In this document: piece after piece, positions 27,695 to 35,939 of the stretch
How the letters are laid out: every line of letters begins with the position of its first letter
Position numbering within the stretch: position 1 is the stretch's first letter
NCBI GenBank assembly: GCA_963757335.1
Contig: CAVWRJ010000008.1
Span: 434,001 to 498,000 of the forward strand
Reading direction: 5' to 3'
Length of the DNA stretch: 64,000 bases
Source of the DNA: DASQPA01 sp963757335
GTDB taxonomy: Bacteria; Acidobacteriota; Thermoanaerobaculia; Multivoradales; UBA5704
Position numbers and translations under genes: made by a program
The notes under the pieces: model-generated
What the model was told of the DNA's origin: nothing
Database searches by the model: none
The model's input: the letters and a program-made list of their open reading frames with translations, nothing else

Positions 27695-27888
27695 AAAACA
27701 AAGCCCAGACCCAAGACGATGATCTCCGTCCAGAGTACGACTTCGACTCCTCTCAAGGGGAGAGAGGGCGGTACTCCAAGAGGCTCCAGCAAGAAGGCTC
27801 TAACATCGTGGTCTTGGAGCCCGATCTGGCCGAGGCATTCCCCGACTCTGCGGCGGTAAATGATGCCCTGCGTCGTCAGCGCGAATAG
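27691..27888 (+). CDS. Small hypothetical protein, antitoxin-like
   Basis: This 65-residue acidic protein starts at ATG 27691 in an ATGA overlap with the thioesterase. The sequence (LRPEYDFDSSQGERGRYSKR, then GSNIVVLEPDLAEAFPDSAA and NDALR) matches my memory of a widespread uncharacterised small-protein type often found beside toxin-antitoxin loci. In such proteins the VVLEPD-x-A-x-x-FPDS-x-x-VN pattern is conserved. No enzymatic motif is present. It overlaps the convergent vapC end by 13 bp. It may be a stranded antitoxin or an accessory protein. Confidence 0.65.
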   Translation: MKNKAQTQDDDLRPEYDFDSSQGERGRYSKRLQQEGSNIVVLEPDLAEAFPDSAAVNDALRRQRE

Positions 27889-28256
27889 GGTTGCGTCGTT
27901 GTGAGGCCAGGGACTACCTGGTAGTGCTTGAGATTAAACGTGCAGAGGCCTGCAGAGAGCCCGATCGCGCAGGCGGCAATCATGGAGTCGATCAGACCCA
28001 GCCGATGCGAGAGATGGTAGGCGGTGAAATCGGAGAGCGCGCGGTCGCAGTCCCTCCGGGTGGGCCATACGATGGGCAGAGGTGAGATTAGCTTGAGTGC
28101 CTGTCGTACTTGCTGCTTGTTCAAGGCGTGCTGAATTAGCTCCATGACGACCAGCCCGGGCACGGAGGGAAGCTCCTCGAGGCCCGCGAACCACTCCAGT
28201 GCTGGGAGGTAACCACGCTGCACATCGATCAGGACATCGGCGTCCAGCAGGAGCAT
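27876..28256 (-). CDS. vapC: VapC-type PIN-domain ribonuclease toxin
   Basis: This 126-residue PIN-domain endoribonuclease has the acidic metal site at LLLDADVLIDV near the N-terminus, the conserved Glu in VVMELIQHAL, and the C-terminal acidic residues in RLGLIDSMIAACAIGLSAG. It ends with the usual LCTFNLKHY strand. The start codon lies 3 bp after the stop of the antitoxin-like ORF, giving the canonical VapBC order. Cleavage target (tRNA or rRNA) is unknown. Confidence 0.9.
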   Translation of the reverse strand: MLLLDADVLIDVQRGYLPALEWFAGLEELPSVPGLVVMELIQHALNKQQVRQALKLISPLPIVWPTRRDCDRALSDFTAYHLSHRLGLIDSMIAACAIGLSAGLCTFNLKHYQVVPGLTTTQPYSR

Positions 28257-28259
28257 GGA

Positions 28260-28523
28260 TTACTGATCGCGAGAACGCTTTTCGGCCTTACGCCGGATCG
28301 CGCGGGCATGCTCCTGACTATCGGTGATGTCGGGCCGGGAGCCGATCACCTCTTCGCGCCGCCAATAGTCCAGGAGTTCGGCGCCCGTCTTCGGGGTCGC
28401 TCCCGGCGCTCTCCGAGAGGCGAGAAGGCGTCGTGCATATTCAGAGAGGGGTAGCCCGAGGCGTGCCGCTTCGGCCGAAAGCTCGCTTTCCAGCTCCGTG
28501 GGTAGATCCAGAGTCAAGGTCAT
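28260..28523 (-). CDS. vapB: VapB-like antitoxin
   Basis: This 87-residue protein starts MTLTLDLPTELESELSAEAA. That is a ribbon-helix-helix type opening strand and helix (LGLPLSEYARRLLASRR), as in CopG/Arc-type antitoxins. The charged C-terminal tail would wrap VapC. It sits directly upstream of vapC. The operon would be autorepressed by the complex at the promoter in 28524-28605, as usual for the family. The exact VapB subfamily is not resolved. Confidence 0.78.
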   Translation of the reverse strand: MTLTLDLPTELESELSAEAARLGLPLSEYARRLLASRRAPGATPKTGAELLDYWRREEVIGSRPDITDSQEHARAIRRKAEKRSRDQ

Positions 28524-28605
28524 CCTCGTTCTTCCTCCCGGCAGTATAAATCAAGACGGCCTCCCTTCCTCTTCCGTAAGATAGGAAAACAAAGGAGGTG
28601 ACGCT

Positions 28606-29373
28606 GTGCGCGCGAGCTACCTGTTGCTGTTGGGAGTCCTGATCGCCCTGCCGGCCCGCGCCGGCCAGGCCTATATCCCCCTGCTGACGACCGACCCGGC
28701 CGGGTTCGACAGCGGCCGGTCGACGGCTGCGAGCCTCGAGCTGTACAACCTGGGCAGTGTGCCGCGTCGCTACTCGGTGAGCTTCGTCCCTGCCGGCGCG
28801 ATCGGCCTCGGGGGCGGCGAACTCGTCCAGGCGGGAACGTTGGCACCCCGGAGCTTCGCCGTCATCCCGTGCTGCAACCAGAGCTCCGGGGTCCTGGTCG
28901 TCTCCGGCGCGCCCCAGATCGCGGTGAGCGCCTACGTCAACGAGCAGCTCAACAGCCCGCAACTCCTCGGCGTCCTTACCGGAGTCCCCGTGCTCACCGC
29001 CCGGGACGCCGTGCCGGCGCGCGGCAGCGCTCTGCTCCAAACTCTCGCCTGGACCGAGAACGGCCAGTTGACGAGCAGCCTCGGCATCCTCAACTTTGGA
29101 AGCCGGCCTGCCCACTGCTCGGTGAACAGGTTCGTCGAAGTCCCCGAGCGGTTCTCCGATCTCCAGAATCTCGTCGTCGCCGCCGGCTCGACGGCCGCAT
29201 TGCCGGACTTTATCGGTCAGAGGGTCCGGTCGCTCGGCACCTTCTCCTCCTATGCGGCGAGGCCGACCGTGACCTGCGATCAGCCCTTCTATCCCTTCGC
29301 CATCAACTACGGGGGTGGCCTGCCCTCGATCGATTTCGTGTCCCCCGCGGTGGTGCTGGGGGACGCCCCCTAA
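28606..29373 (+). CDS. Secreted protein of unknown function
   Basis: This 255-residue protein starts at GTG 28606, 8 bp after a strong AGGAGG. The signal peptide YLLLLGVLIALPARAG is followed by an all-beta-looking chain with STAASLELYNLGSVPRRYSV and further strands. Its four Cys (CC near residue 87, one near 168 and one near 225) might form disulfides. There is no TM anchor. The family is not recognised; it resembles adhesin-like or fimbria-associated beta proteins only loosely. It is convergent with the subtilase, and its stop codon abuts the 26-bp repeat at 29373-29398. Confidence 0.7.
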   Translation: MRASYLLLLGVLIALPARAGQAYIPLLTTDPAGFDSGRSTAASLELYNLGSVPRRYSVSFVPAGAIGLGGGELVQAGTLAPRSFAVIPCCNQSSGVLVVSGAPQIAVSAYVNEQLNSPQLLGVLTGVPVLTARDAVPARGSALLQTLAWTENGQLTSSLGILNFGSRPAHCSVNRFVEVPERFSDLQNLVVAAGSTAALPDFIGQRVRSLGTFSSYAARPTVTCDQPFYPFAINYGGGLPSIDFVSPAVVLGDAP

Positions 29374-29398
29374 GCCGGCCTCCCCTACGGCCAGGGCG
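29373..29398. repeat. 26-bp exact repeat, left copy
   Basis: The sequence begins agccggcctcccc and ends ggccagggcg. It is identical to 35350-35375 in the same orientation. The two copies bracket the subtilase/CHAT operon at a distance of about 6 kb. On the minus strand both copies encode P-W-P-stop, so this copy may be the remnant 3' end of a gene like the one at 35362. Confidence 0.8.
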
Positions 29399-29444
29399 TC
29401 CGCCAGTTGAACCGGTCGCCCCCCCCGGGGGAGAAAGCGGTGTT

Positions 29445-30890
29445 TTACGGAACGGCCACCGGGCCGAGCACCGCCGGCAGCACGTTGTGGATGATCTTCT
29501 TGAGGTCCGGCATGACGCCGATGCGATCGTTCGCGGGATTGGCCGAGGTCGTGCCGTTAGCGGGATCGCTCAAGATCCGGCGCAACGCAGCGGGTGAGAA
29601 CGGACCGAGGCCGTTCGCCTTCGCCATGCTCTGCACCAGGAGCGCCGCACCGGCGACCATGGCGGCGGCGGCGGAGGTGCCCGAGAATTTGTTGGTGTGA
29701 TCCGTAAGGCCTCCGCCGAATTCGCCATTTCCGGCCGTAAAGACGCCGTTGCCCCAACCGTAGCAATCGATCCTGTCGCCGAAGTTCGAATCGGGGTGGC
29801 GTGGGTGATTGAGAGGTGGGGCTTGAGAGATCAGGGCGGCGCCGACGAGGATGGCACCCGAGTCGCGGGTTTTACGGTCGAATGCCCGCTGGCCGAGGAC
29901 GTCGGTGACGTCGTCGAGAAGGCGGCCGCCGTTGCCGGCGGCCTCGACGACGGTGATCCCCCAGCGGTTGACGAGTTGCAGGACGTCGAAGACGGCCGGC
30001 TCCACCTCCACCGGCAGGAAGCCGTTCTTGTCGATCGGCAGGCCGTTGTCGTCGATCGTCGTCTGCGCTTCGACCAGCAGTACGTCTCCTGCATTCAAGG
30101 CTTCGGCGGCGCTCAAGAGGGCCGCTGCCGTGGAGTAGCGATCCGGCCGGCGCCACTGCGATACCACCTGGACGGACGCTAGCCGGGGAGCGATCCCCAC
30201 CACCCCTGTCGGATTCGTACCGGGCGCGGCCACGATGCCTAATACCGAGGTGCCATGGCCGAAGAAGTCCCCATTGAGGCCCGAGAGCGGCTGCCCGATG
30301 TGGAGCCCGACCAGGTCCTGGTGGGTGAGGTCCCAGCCGCGCTCCACGTCGACGAGCTGTACCTGCTGACCCTTCCCGCCGGGAAAAGGCCAGGCGAAGC
30401 TCGCGTCGATCCCCTCCGGAGCCGGGTTCAAGTAGCCCTGCAAGGGTCGATCGTCGACCTGGGCCAGCTGGACTTCGGGCGGCCTCGTGGGACCGCCTTC
30501 CAGGTAGGCGAGCTCCACGTCGTCCCGCTTCACGACCCGCGAGAGGACTTGGTCGATCAGGTCCGGCGCCACGTCCAGCGTGAAGTAGCCCAGCAGGCTG
30601 CTATCCGTGGGCGCTACCGGCGCCGCGGGTGCTACGGCCGCCTTGGGAAGCTCCTTGAGGTTCGGGGTGCCGACGCTCGGGAACATCCTCTCGACGGCGA
30701 GCCCGGGAAACTCCTGCTCGAGATCGCCCCACAGCTGCCCCGTCAGGTCGAGGGCGGCGGCCTCTCCCGCCTTGAAGCCGGGGAGCAGCTTCGCGGCGCC
30801 TTCGGTCATCCCCTGGATCAGCGCCTCCGGCTTGAGCTTCACCACCAGGCGGCGCCGGTAGGCTTCTCTTCGATGCGTGTCTGGAATCAT
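29445..30890 (-). CDS. Subtilisin-like serine protease (S8)
   Basis: This 481-residue protease has catalytic Asp181 in QLVDVERGWDLTH, His212 in FFGHGTSVLGI, oxyanion Asn320 in EAAGNGGR and Ser406 in SGTSAAAAMVAG. The Asp motif is D-V-E rather than the usual D-T/S-G. There is no signal peptide; the N-terminal ~150 residues (RRRLVVKLKPEALIQG and following) look like an I9-type prodomain or regulatory region. It is therefore probably an intracellular, activatable protease. It is the last gene of a minus-strand group after the 314-residue protein and the CHAT/TPR protein, 14 bp from its neighbour. This suggests a protease cascade or counter-invader role (inference). Confidence 0.9.
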   Translation of the reverse strand: MIPDTHRREAYRRRLVVKLKPEALIQGMTEGAAKLLPGFKAGEAAALDLTGQLWGDLEQEFPGLAVERMFPSVGTPNLKELPKAAVAPAAPVAPTDSSLLGYFTLDVAPDLIDQVLSRVVKRDDVELAYLEGGPTRPPEVQLAQVDDRPLQGYLNPAPEGIDASFAWPFPGGKGQQVQLVDVERGWDLTHQDLVGLHIGQPLSGLNGDFFGHGTSVLGIVAAPGTNPTGVVGIAPRLASVQVVSQWRRPDRYSTAAALLSAAEALNAGDVLLVEAQTTIDDNGLPIDKNGFLPVEVEPAVFDVLQLVNRWGITVVEAAGNGGRLLDDVTDVLGQRAFDRKTRDSGAILVGAALISQAPPLNHPRHPDSNFGDRIDCYGWGNGVFTAGNGEFGGGLTDHTNKFSGTSAAAAMVAGAALLVQSMAKANGLGPFSPAALRRILSDPANGTTSANPANDRIGVMPDLKKIIHNVLPAVLGPVAVP

Positions 30891-30904
30891 CGTCTACTTC
30901 CTTT

Positions 30905-31849
30905 CTAGGCGTTCGAGCTGCCCTTGAAGGCCGCCGTCGGGCACTGCGGGTTGCCGAGGATCGGATCGCTGGTGTGATTGCAGGCCTGCACCGCGGTGGG
31001 GATGGGGCCGAAGCCGACCCCGGGATCGTGCGCCGAAAGCCGGCTGTAGTGTTCGAAGTGGATATCCCGGTTGCGCGTGCGGAGGAGCACGACCTCCTCC
31101 GCGGTCCGCGTACCCTTGATGTCGGGGAGCGGCATGTTTTTGATCCAGACCGTCACCTGGGGATTGCCGTTCTGGGGGGTCAAGACCAGCGGTGGGACGG
31201 CAGGCCCGCCGCGGAACCGGGTAGCGCTCAACGTGACGCTGGCGCCGAGGATCGGGAGACTGAGCTCGATCACCTCGGCGATCGCGCGCTGGAAAGTACC
31301 GAGCGGACCGTTCAGCGTGCCGAACTTCCACTGCACCCAGCCGAGTGCCGAGGTCCCGGCGATGTCGCCGGTGACCAGAGTGCCCTCGGTGAGCCGGATG
31401 CGCGCGGTGACCGCCGGATGTACGCCGGCCCCAGCGAGGCAGCTCTCGTCGATCGTCCCCAGCCCGGGGACCAGCTCGTCGAGCTGCGCCATCCAGGAAA
31501 GGGAATGAGGCCTGATGAGGGTCGGGCAACCGGCGACGTTGCCGTTGGTCAGGGCCAGGGCGCTCTCCTCCATGGGCGAGATCTGCAGGTCCTGATCGTT
31601 CAGCCGGCAGATCCCCATGGGATTGCCGTCGTTGAACTGGTCGTCCGGCTGGCGGGCGTTGTTCGGGGCGAGGTCGCGGGTGTCGAAAATCAGCGCCGGG
31701 ACGTGGGCCTCATCCATCTCCATACCCGGCATGCCGCCTCCCATGGGCATGCCGGGCGCATCGACCAGCACGACCCGCATCGCTTTGCCGGAGGTGTTGG
31801 GGACGAAAGCGCAGAGACCGGTGAAGCGTACGACGAGGTTGAATGGCAT
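30905..31849 (-). CDS. Conserved hypothetical protein of the CHAT/subtilase operon
   Basis: This 314-residue protein starts MPFNLVVRFTGLCAFVPNTS. It has no signal peptide or TM helix. Visible pieces are a Met/Gly-rich loop (APGMPMGGGMPGMEMDEAH), PALIFDTRDL, an ICRLNDQDLQISP stretch, and a C-terminal half rich in beta strands with VVLLRTRNRDIHFEHYS. I do not recognise a named family; the opening FTGLCAFVP looks like a conserved motif of proteins found near CHAT or subtilase genes. It could be the effector, substrate or sensor linking the two predicted proteases. A hairpin precedes its start codon. Confidence 0.68.
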   Translation of the reverse strand: MPFNLVVRFTGLCAFVPNTSGKAMRVVLVDAPGMPMGGGMPGMEMDEAHVPALIFDTRDLAPNNARQPDDQFNDGNPMGICRLNDQDLQISPMEESALALTNGNVAGCPTLIRPHSLSWMAQLDELVPGLGTIDESCLAGAGVHPAVTARIRLTEGTLVTGDIAGTSALGWVQWKFGTLNGPLGTFQRAIAEVIELSLPILGASVTLSATRFRGGPAVPPLVLTPQNGNPQVTVWIKNMPLPDIKGTRTAEEVVLLRTRNRDIHFEHYSRLSAHDPGVGFGPIPTAVQACNHTSDPILGNPQCPTAAFKGSSNA

Positions 31850-31868
31850 TTTGTTCCTCCCTGTAGAT

Positions 31869-31927
31869 TTGAGGGCCGCCGGCCCGTTTCACCGTCTGTA
31901 GACGGACCGGGCCGGCGAAATCCTCAA
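31869..31927 (-). promoter_or_regulatory. Intra-operon hairpin before the 30905-31849 gene
   Basis: Between the CHAT gene and the next gene, nested inverted repeats pair 31869-31874 (TTGAGG) with 31922-31927, and 31878-31886 (GCCGGCCCG) with 31908-31916. A third short helix (CCGTC-TGTA-GACGG) forms the tip. There is no U run, so it is more likely a processing or stability element, or a leaky attenuator that sets the ratio of the CHAT protein to its partners, than a full terminator. Confidence 0.6.
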
Positions 31928-31934
31928 GGGCGCT

Positions 31935-34900
31935 CTACTCCTCGTGGACGCCGCCGAACACCTCGAAGGCGGCCCAGCTCGCGGGCGAGCGGAGGGACGC
32001 CTCGGGGCCGCGCAGGAGCTCGAGCTGGGCGGAGCGGAGGGCGGAGAGAGGGTCGCGACCGGCGCGCAGGCGGCGATGGAAGGCGACGAGGAGGCGGGTG
32101 GTCGCCCGATCGTTCACGTTCCACAGGCTGGCGACGACCGCCGGTACTCCCGCGGCGAGGAAGGGCCGCGCCAGGCTCGACACCCCTTCCGGCCCGGAGG
32201 GTTCGCCGCCGCCCGTGCCGCAGGCGGAGAGCAGCACCAAGCGGGTACGCGGCAAGCGCAGCCCATAGAGCTCGTGGGCGTAGAGGGAACCCGAGTCGCC
32301 CAGGGTCGGGGCGAGAGCCAGCAGCGAGAGGAGGGGAAACTCCGGATTTACGATCGCATGGCCGGCGATGTGGACGATCGTGTGCCGGCCGGCCGCGGCG
32401 AGAAACGCGGCCTTGGTTGCCCCGACGCCTTGCAGGAGCTCGTGCTGGGGATAGAGCTCTCCGATGCTCCGCGCCTCGGCCGCGGCGCCCGGCAGAGGAG
32501 GGAGCTCGGGGAAGACCGCGGTGTCGAAGGCCGGGTTGCCCACGATCAGGGCGGAGGGCTCGGCCTCCTGGGAGAGCTGCCGGTCGCGCCGCAGGCTGCG
32601 GAGATACAGAGTGGCGCTCGGGGCCACGCCGACCGCGCGCTCCTCGATCAGGTAGCGGCCGCCCAGCGGGTTGCGAAGCGCGCCGAACGGCACGGCGTGG
32701 AGGCTCTTGTCGGGCACGAAGACGACCGGCTCGTCACCCTGCAAGGAGAGCGGCTGGACGAGCTTCTCATAGAGCTGCGACGACGCGCTCGCGATCTCTT
32801 CTTGAGAGCTGCCGCTTGCGAGAGCGGACCGCAGTCGCCCTACCCGACGGGCGAGGTCCGCGGCTCCGATGGGAACCGTGACGGAAGTGATGGCGTCGCG
32901 ACGGAGGACCCAGGCGATCAGGCGATCCTCGAGGACGGCGAGCTCCACGAGCGCTCCTCGCGCCGGGAGGTCGCGGCGGAGCTCTTCCGTGAGCGACCGC
33001 GCCACGGTACCCGAGCCACCCCTTCCGGGGAGGATGCCGAGGCGGTCCAAAAGCCCCCGGGCCCGCCCGCGCTCCGCGTAGCGCAGGGCGAGGTCGAAGC
33101 GGTGCCGGGAGACGACCTGCAGGCGGACCATCTGGTCGAAGATCGTCGTCGACTGGTCGAAATAAGACATCCGCAGCTGTTCGCCGACCACTCTCTCGCG
33201 TTGCTCTTCGAACTCGCCGATCCCGGCGGCGAGGTCGCGCTCCGCGTCGCGGTCCCGGCCGGCGGTCAGATAGGCGCGGCCACGCGCCAGATGGATAGGA
33301 ACCAGCGGGAAGTGGTTGCCTGCCTGGACGTAGAATCCGAGAGCCTGGGTGAGTGCGCCGATGGCCCGGGCTGGGGCGTCCGTGGAAAGACTCTCGCCTT
33401 CCGCGAGGAGGATGTCCGCCTCGACGCGGCGGCGCGGTCCGGCGCTCGCGATCTTCCGGCTGACCCTCCTGGCTTCGTCGATGTCCCGGGCCGCCCCGGC
33501 CTCGTCGTGAAGCTGGTGACGGATCTCGCCGCGCTTGAGGAGAGCGTGGGAGATGGAGGTCGGGTCTCCCAGGTGCCTGGCGGCCGAGATCGCGCGGTCG
33601 CGGAAGTAGAGGGCCGGGCGCAACTGGCCCTGTGCCACGAGAGTCTGCGCGGTCTCCTCGAGAGTCGCGTGGAGCCGCCGCGGATTCTGAAAGTCGGCGA
33701 GGAAGGAGAGCGCCTTGTATCGGTGTGCCCAAGCGGCCCGGTCCTCTCCCAGGTAGCGCAGGTTCTCGGCGAGGAGGGTCTCGACGGACGCCAGGTGTTC
33801 TCTCTCGCCGTTGCGTTCGAAGATCCGCCGCGCTCTTTCGTAGGCCGCGAGCGCGGTCGAGGGGTCGGCGCCGGCGAGGCGGACCAGACCGGTGAGCCAT
33901 TCGATGCGGCCCCGGAGGCTCGGGGCCCGTTCGAGCCGCGGGCTGCCGCGGAGCTGGTCCAGTCTCTCCACCGCCTGCCGCATCTCGCTTCGCTCGAAGT
34001 TGCAGATCACGAGGCGGAGGCTGGCCCAATCCGCGAGCGGGCTACCGCCGCGCGCCAGGGCCTCCCGGGCCTCGACCAGGAGGGGCCAGGCGGCGTCGAT
34101 CTCATGCCGATTGACGAGCGGGCAGGCCCTGGCGTAGAGCTTATGCCCTGCGATCAACGCCGCCAGCCGGCCACTCGCAGGCGGCTCCGCAAGGGCCCGT
34201 TCGGCGGCGGCGACGGCGTCCTCGGGCAGGTGTTCGCCGTTGTGCTTCGCCAGGGCGGTCGCGATGCCGCGGGCGGTGCGCAGGATCCGGTCCGCCGCCG
34301 CGGTGTCGCCCCGTCCTCGGGCCTCCGCCCAGGCGGGCAGGAGCTCCTCCTCGACGTGCTCCCGCGCGGGCTGCGGGAAGCGGGCGACCAGGGTCTCGAC
34401 CTGGGCCTGCTCGCCGGCCTCGGCCGCTCGGTCGAGCCGGCCCCGTTGCTGGCGCCAGAGCTCGGGCCCGGAGGGGCGGGATAGACGGCGCAGATGGGCG
34501 CGGGCCTCGTCCGCCCATCCGGAGTTGGGGTCGAGACGCAGGTAGTCGTGCCAGGCCTCCCCGGCCTCCGGCTCAAGGAAGAGGCGCTCTAAGGCCAAGG
34601 CGCGGTTGAAGCGCGCTTCCCGGAGGCGGCCGTCGGCGAGGACCGCCCGGTCGGCGGTGGTGAGCGCGAGGACGAAATCAGCGGGGTCTTGCCCCGCCGA
34701 AGCACGGGCCAGATAGGCGGCCGCGAGGTCGCTCGCGAGCCGTGCGTCCACCGGGGTCTGGGCCGCCGCCTCGGCGAGCTTCGAAACCGCTTCACTGTAG
34801 CGGTGGAGAACGAGGTCGAGCAGAGCGCCGTCCCAGAGCGCCGCTGGAGATCTCCGCCGGGCAAGCTCGTCCCTGACCTCCCGCGCGATCCGCTGGAGAG

Positions 34901-35159
34901 TCGGTCCGGCAGGGGGGATTGTGGAGCTGGCGTGAGCCGGATCGAAAGCGGAGTGATGAAATCCGCCGGTCAGCTGCCCTTCGACCCAGCGCACGCCCCC
35001 GAGCGCGGTCACCAATCGAGATCGGCGCGCCGAGACTTCGCTCGCCACGGCCCGTCGGCAACTGGCAAAAGAGCAGAGTAGAGCCAGCCCAACCACCAGG
35101 GCCAGGGCCCCGGCACGCAAGAGGATTCTCGGCAAAGGCTTTCTGGGAGGCACGAGCAC
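31935..35159 (-). CDS. TPR-CHAT caspase-like protease, membrane-anchored
   Basis: This 1074-residue protein has an N-terminal TM anchor (LRAGALALVVGLALLCSFAS) followed by a Cys, so a lipoprotein or signal anchor is possible. Residues ~60-750 are helical TPR-like repeats, for example SKLAEAAAQTPVDARLASDL and ALAAYERARRIFERNGEREH. The C-terminal CHAT domain (~residues 790-1070) carries His934 in HIAGHAIVNPE and Cys980 in LLSACGTGGGEPSG, the caspase-like dyad. The domain ends with the usual ASLWNVNDRATTRLL and SPASWAAFEVFG. CHAT peptidases cleave partner proteins after activation; here the downstream gene products are candidate targets. It is the first large gene of the minus-strand group. Confidence 0.9.
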   Translation of the reverse strand: MLVPPRKPLPRILLRAGALALVVGLALLCSFASCRRAVASEVSARRSRLVTALGGVRWVEGQLTGGFHHSAFDPAHASSTIPPAGPTLQRIAREVRDELARRRSPAALWDGALLDLVLHRYSEAVSKLAEAAAQTPVDARLASDLAAAYLARASAGQDPADFVLALTTADRAVLADGRLREARFNRALALERLFLEPEAGEAWHDYLRLDPNSGWADEARAHLRRLSRPSGPELWRQQRGRLDRAAEAGEQAQVETLVARFPQPAREHVEEELLPAWAEARGRGDTAAADRILRTARGIATALAKHNGEHLPEDAVAAAERALAEPPASGRLAALIAGHKLYARACPLVNRHEIDAAWPLLVEAREALARGGSPLADWASLRLVICNFERSEMRQAVERLDQLRGSPRLERAPSLRGRIEWLTGLVRLAGADPSTALAAYERARRIFERNGEREHLASVETLLAENLRYLGEDRAAWAHRYKALSFLADFQNPRRLHATLEETAQTLVAQGQLRPALYFRDRAISAARHLGDPTSISHALLKRGEIRHQLHDEAGAARDIDEARRVSRKIASAGPRRRVEADILLAEGESLSTDAPARAIGALTQALGFYVQAGNHFPLVPIHLARGRAYLTAGRDRDAERDLAAGIGEFEEQRERVVGEQLRMSYFDQSTTIFDQMVRLQVVSRHRFDLALRYAERGRARGLLDRLGILPGRGGSGTVARSLTEELRRDLPARGALVELAVLEDRLIAWVLRRDAITSVTVPIGAADLARRVGRLRSALASGSSQEEIASASSQLYEKLVQPLSLQGDEPVVFVPDKSLHAVPFGALRNPLGGRYLIEERAVGVAPSATLYLRSLRRDRQLSQEAEPSALIVGNPAFDTAVFPELPPLPGAAAEARSIGELYPQHELLQGVGATKAAFLAAAGRHTIVHIAGHAIVNPEFPLLSLLALAPTLGDSGSLYAHELYGLRLPRTRLVLLSACGTGGGEPSGPEGVSSLARPFLAAGVPAVVASLWNVNDRATTRLLVAFHRRLRAGRDPLSALRSAQLELLRGPEASLRSPASWAAFEVFGGVHEE

Positions 35160-35349
35160 CGGACGAGATTAGATGGGCATCATCCTACTCCCGATTTCGC
35201 GCTATCCGCCCAGCTGGGATCGAGGATGGTGAAAAGGCCGGACCACGCCCAGCGATAGGATAGAGGCTCCTGGGGGGCAGAGCCGGTGGTCCTCCAGCCA
35301 CTGCATCGGTTTTTGGCGGTCCGACTTGTACCGCTCGTTCCTGGCTGAG

Positions 35350-35375
35350 AGCCGGCCTCCCCTACGGCCAGGGCG
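35350..35375. repeat. 26-bp exact repeat, right copy
   Basis: Identical to 29373-29398 and in the same orientation. It spans the stop codon of the small minus-strand ORF (…EISPWP, stop at 35362-35364). Confidence 0.8.
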
Positions 35376-35661
35376 AGATCTCCTCGACCAGAAAGTCGAG
35401 CTCGACCCGGAACGTGGGGTCCTGGGCGAGCCGGTTCGCGAGCTCCCGGTGGAGGGCGGCGCGGACCTCGGGGACGGCGTGCCGCTGCTCGAAGCTCGAC
35501 AGCAGCTCCCGGCTGACCTCGGAGACGAGCCGAGTCTTCAGCCGGTCGTAGCGGCCGACCCGGCGGTCGGCGCCGTGCCTCGCGGCCTCCCCGGCCGTGG
35601 CATCTGAAAGGTAGGCGAAATGGGCGACCGCAGCGGCCGCAAGCTCAGAAATCGGCAGCAT
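35362..35661 (-). CDS. Small helical protein upstream of the CHAT gene
   Basis: This 99-residue protein starts MLPISELAAAAVAHFAYLSD and ends with ELDFLVEEISPWP. An N-terminal hydrophobic helix precedes a charged helical region (RYDRLKTRLVSEVSRELLSS, then HRELANRLAQDPTFRVELDF). Its build resembles the short adaptor-like helical proteins (x-x-LAADPxFxxEL-x-x-LL) found with TPR, STAND and CHAT genes in multicellular bacteria. It lies about 200 bp upstream of the CHAT gene on the same strand and probably belongs to that system. Function is unknown. Confidence 0.6.
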   Translation of the reverse strand: MLPISELAAAAVAHFAYLSDATAGEAARHGADRRVGRYDRLKTRLVSEVSRELLSSFEQRHAVPEVRAALHRELANRLAQDPTFRVELDFLVEEISPWP

Positions 35662-35939
35662 CGTGGGCGACTCCTCTTGGTAGCCTTACCGTCATCATCT
35701 CTACGGTCCTTTAAATAGCACCCCCTCGCGTCGACCGAGGGGCGGAGTTGCGACAGCCCGAGAACGAAGACGTCAGCCCTTGCGACCCACCGCTGCGATG
35801 TCGAGACCTGCGCTGTAAGAACCTGGGCCTGCCATGAATCTGGCGATTAAGGCGGCAAAATTCGCGCCAGCGGTGGGCTGCGGAGGAGGTGTTGAGGAGC
35901 GTAAGACTTGCCTCGATGAGAGCTTCGGTGCCCGCCACG
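35662..35939. other. Non-coding interval before hicB
   Basis: No supported gene. A small GC hairpin CCCTCG-N7-CGAGGG lies at about 35724-35742. I looked for a hicA toxin next to hicB here and found no frame encoding the short dsRBD-like HicA protein. The promoter of hicB presumably lies in this interval. Confidence 0.5.
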
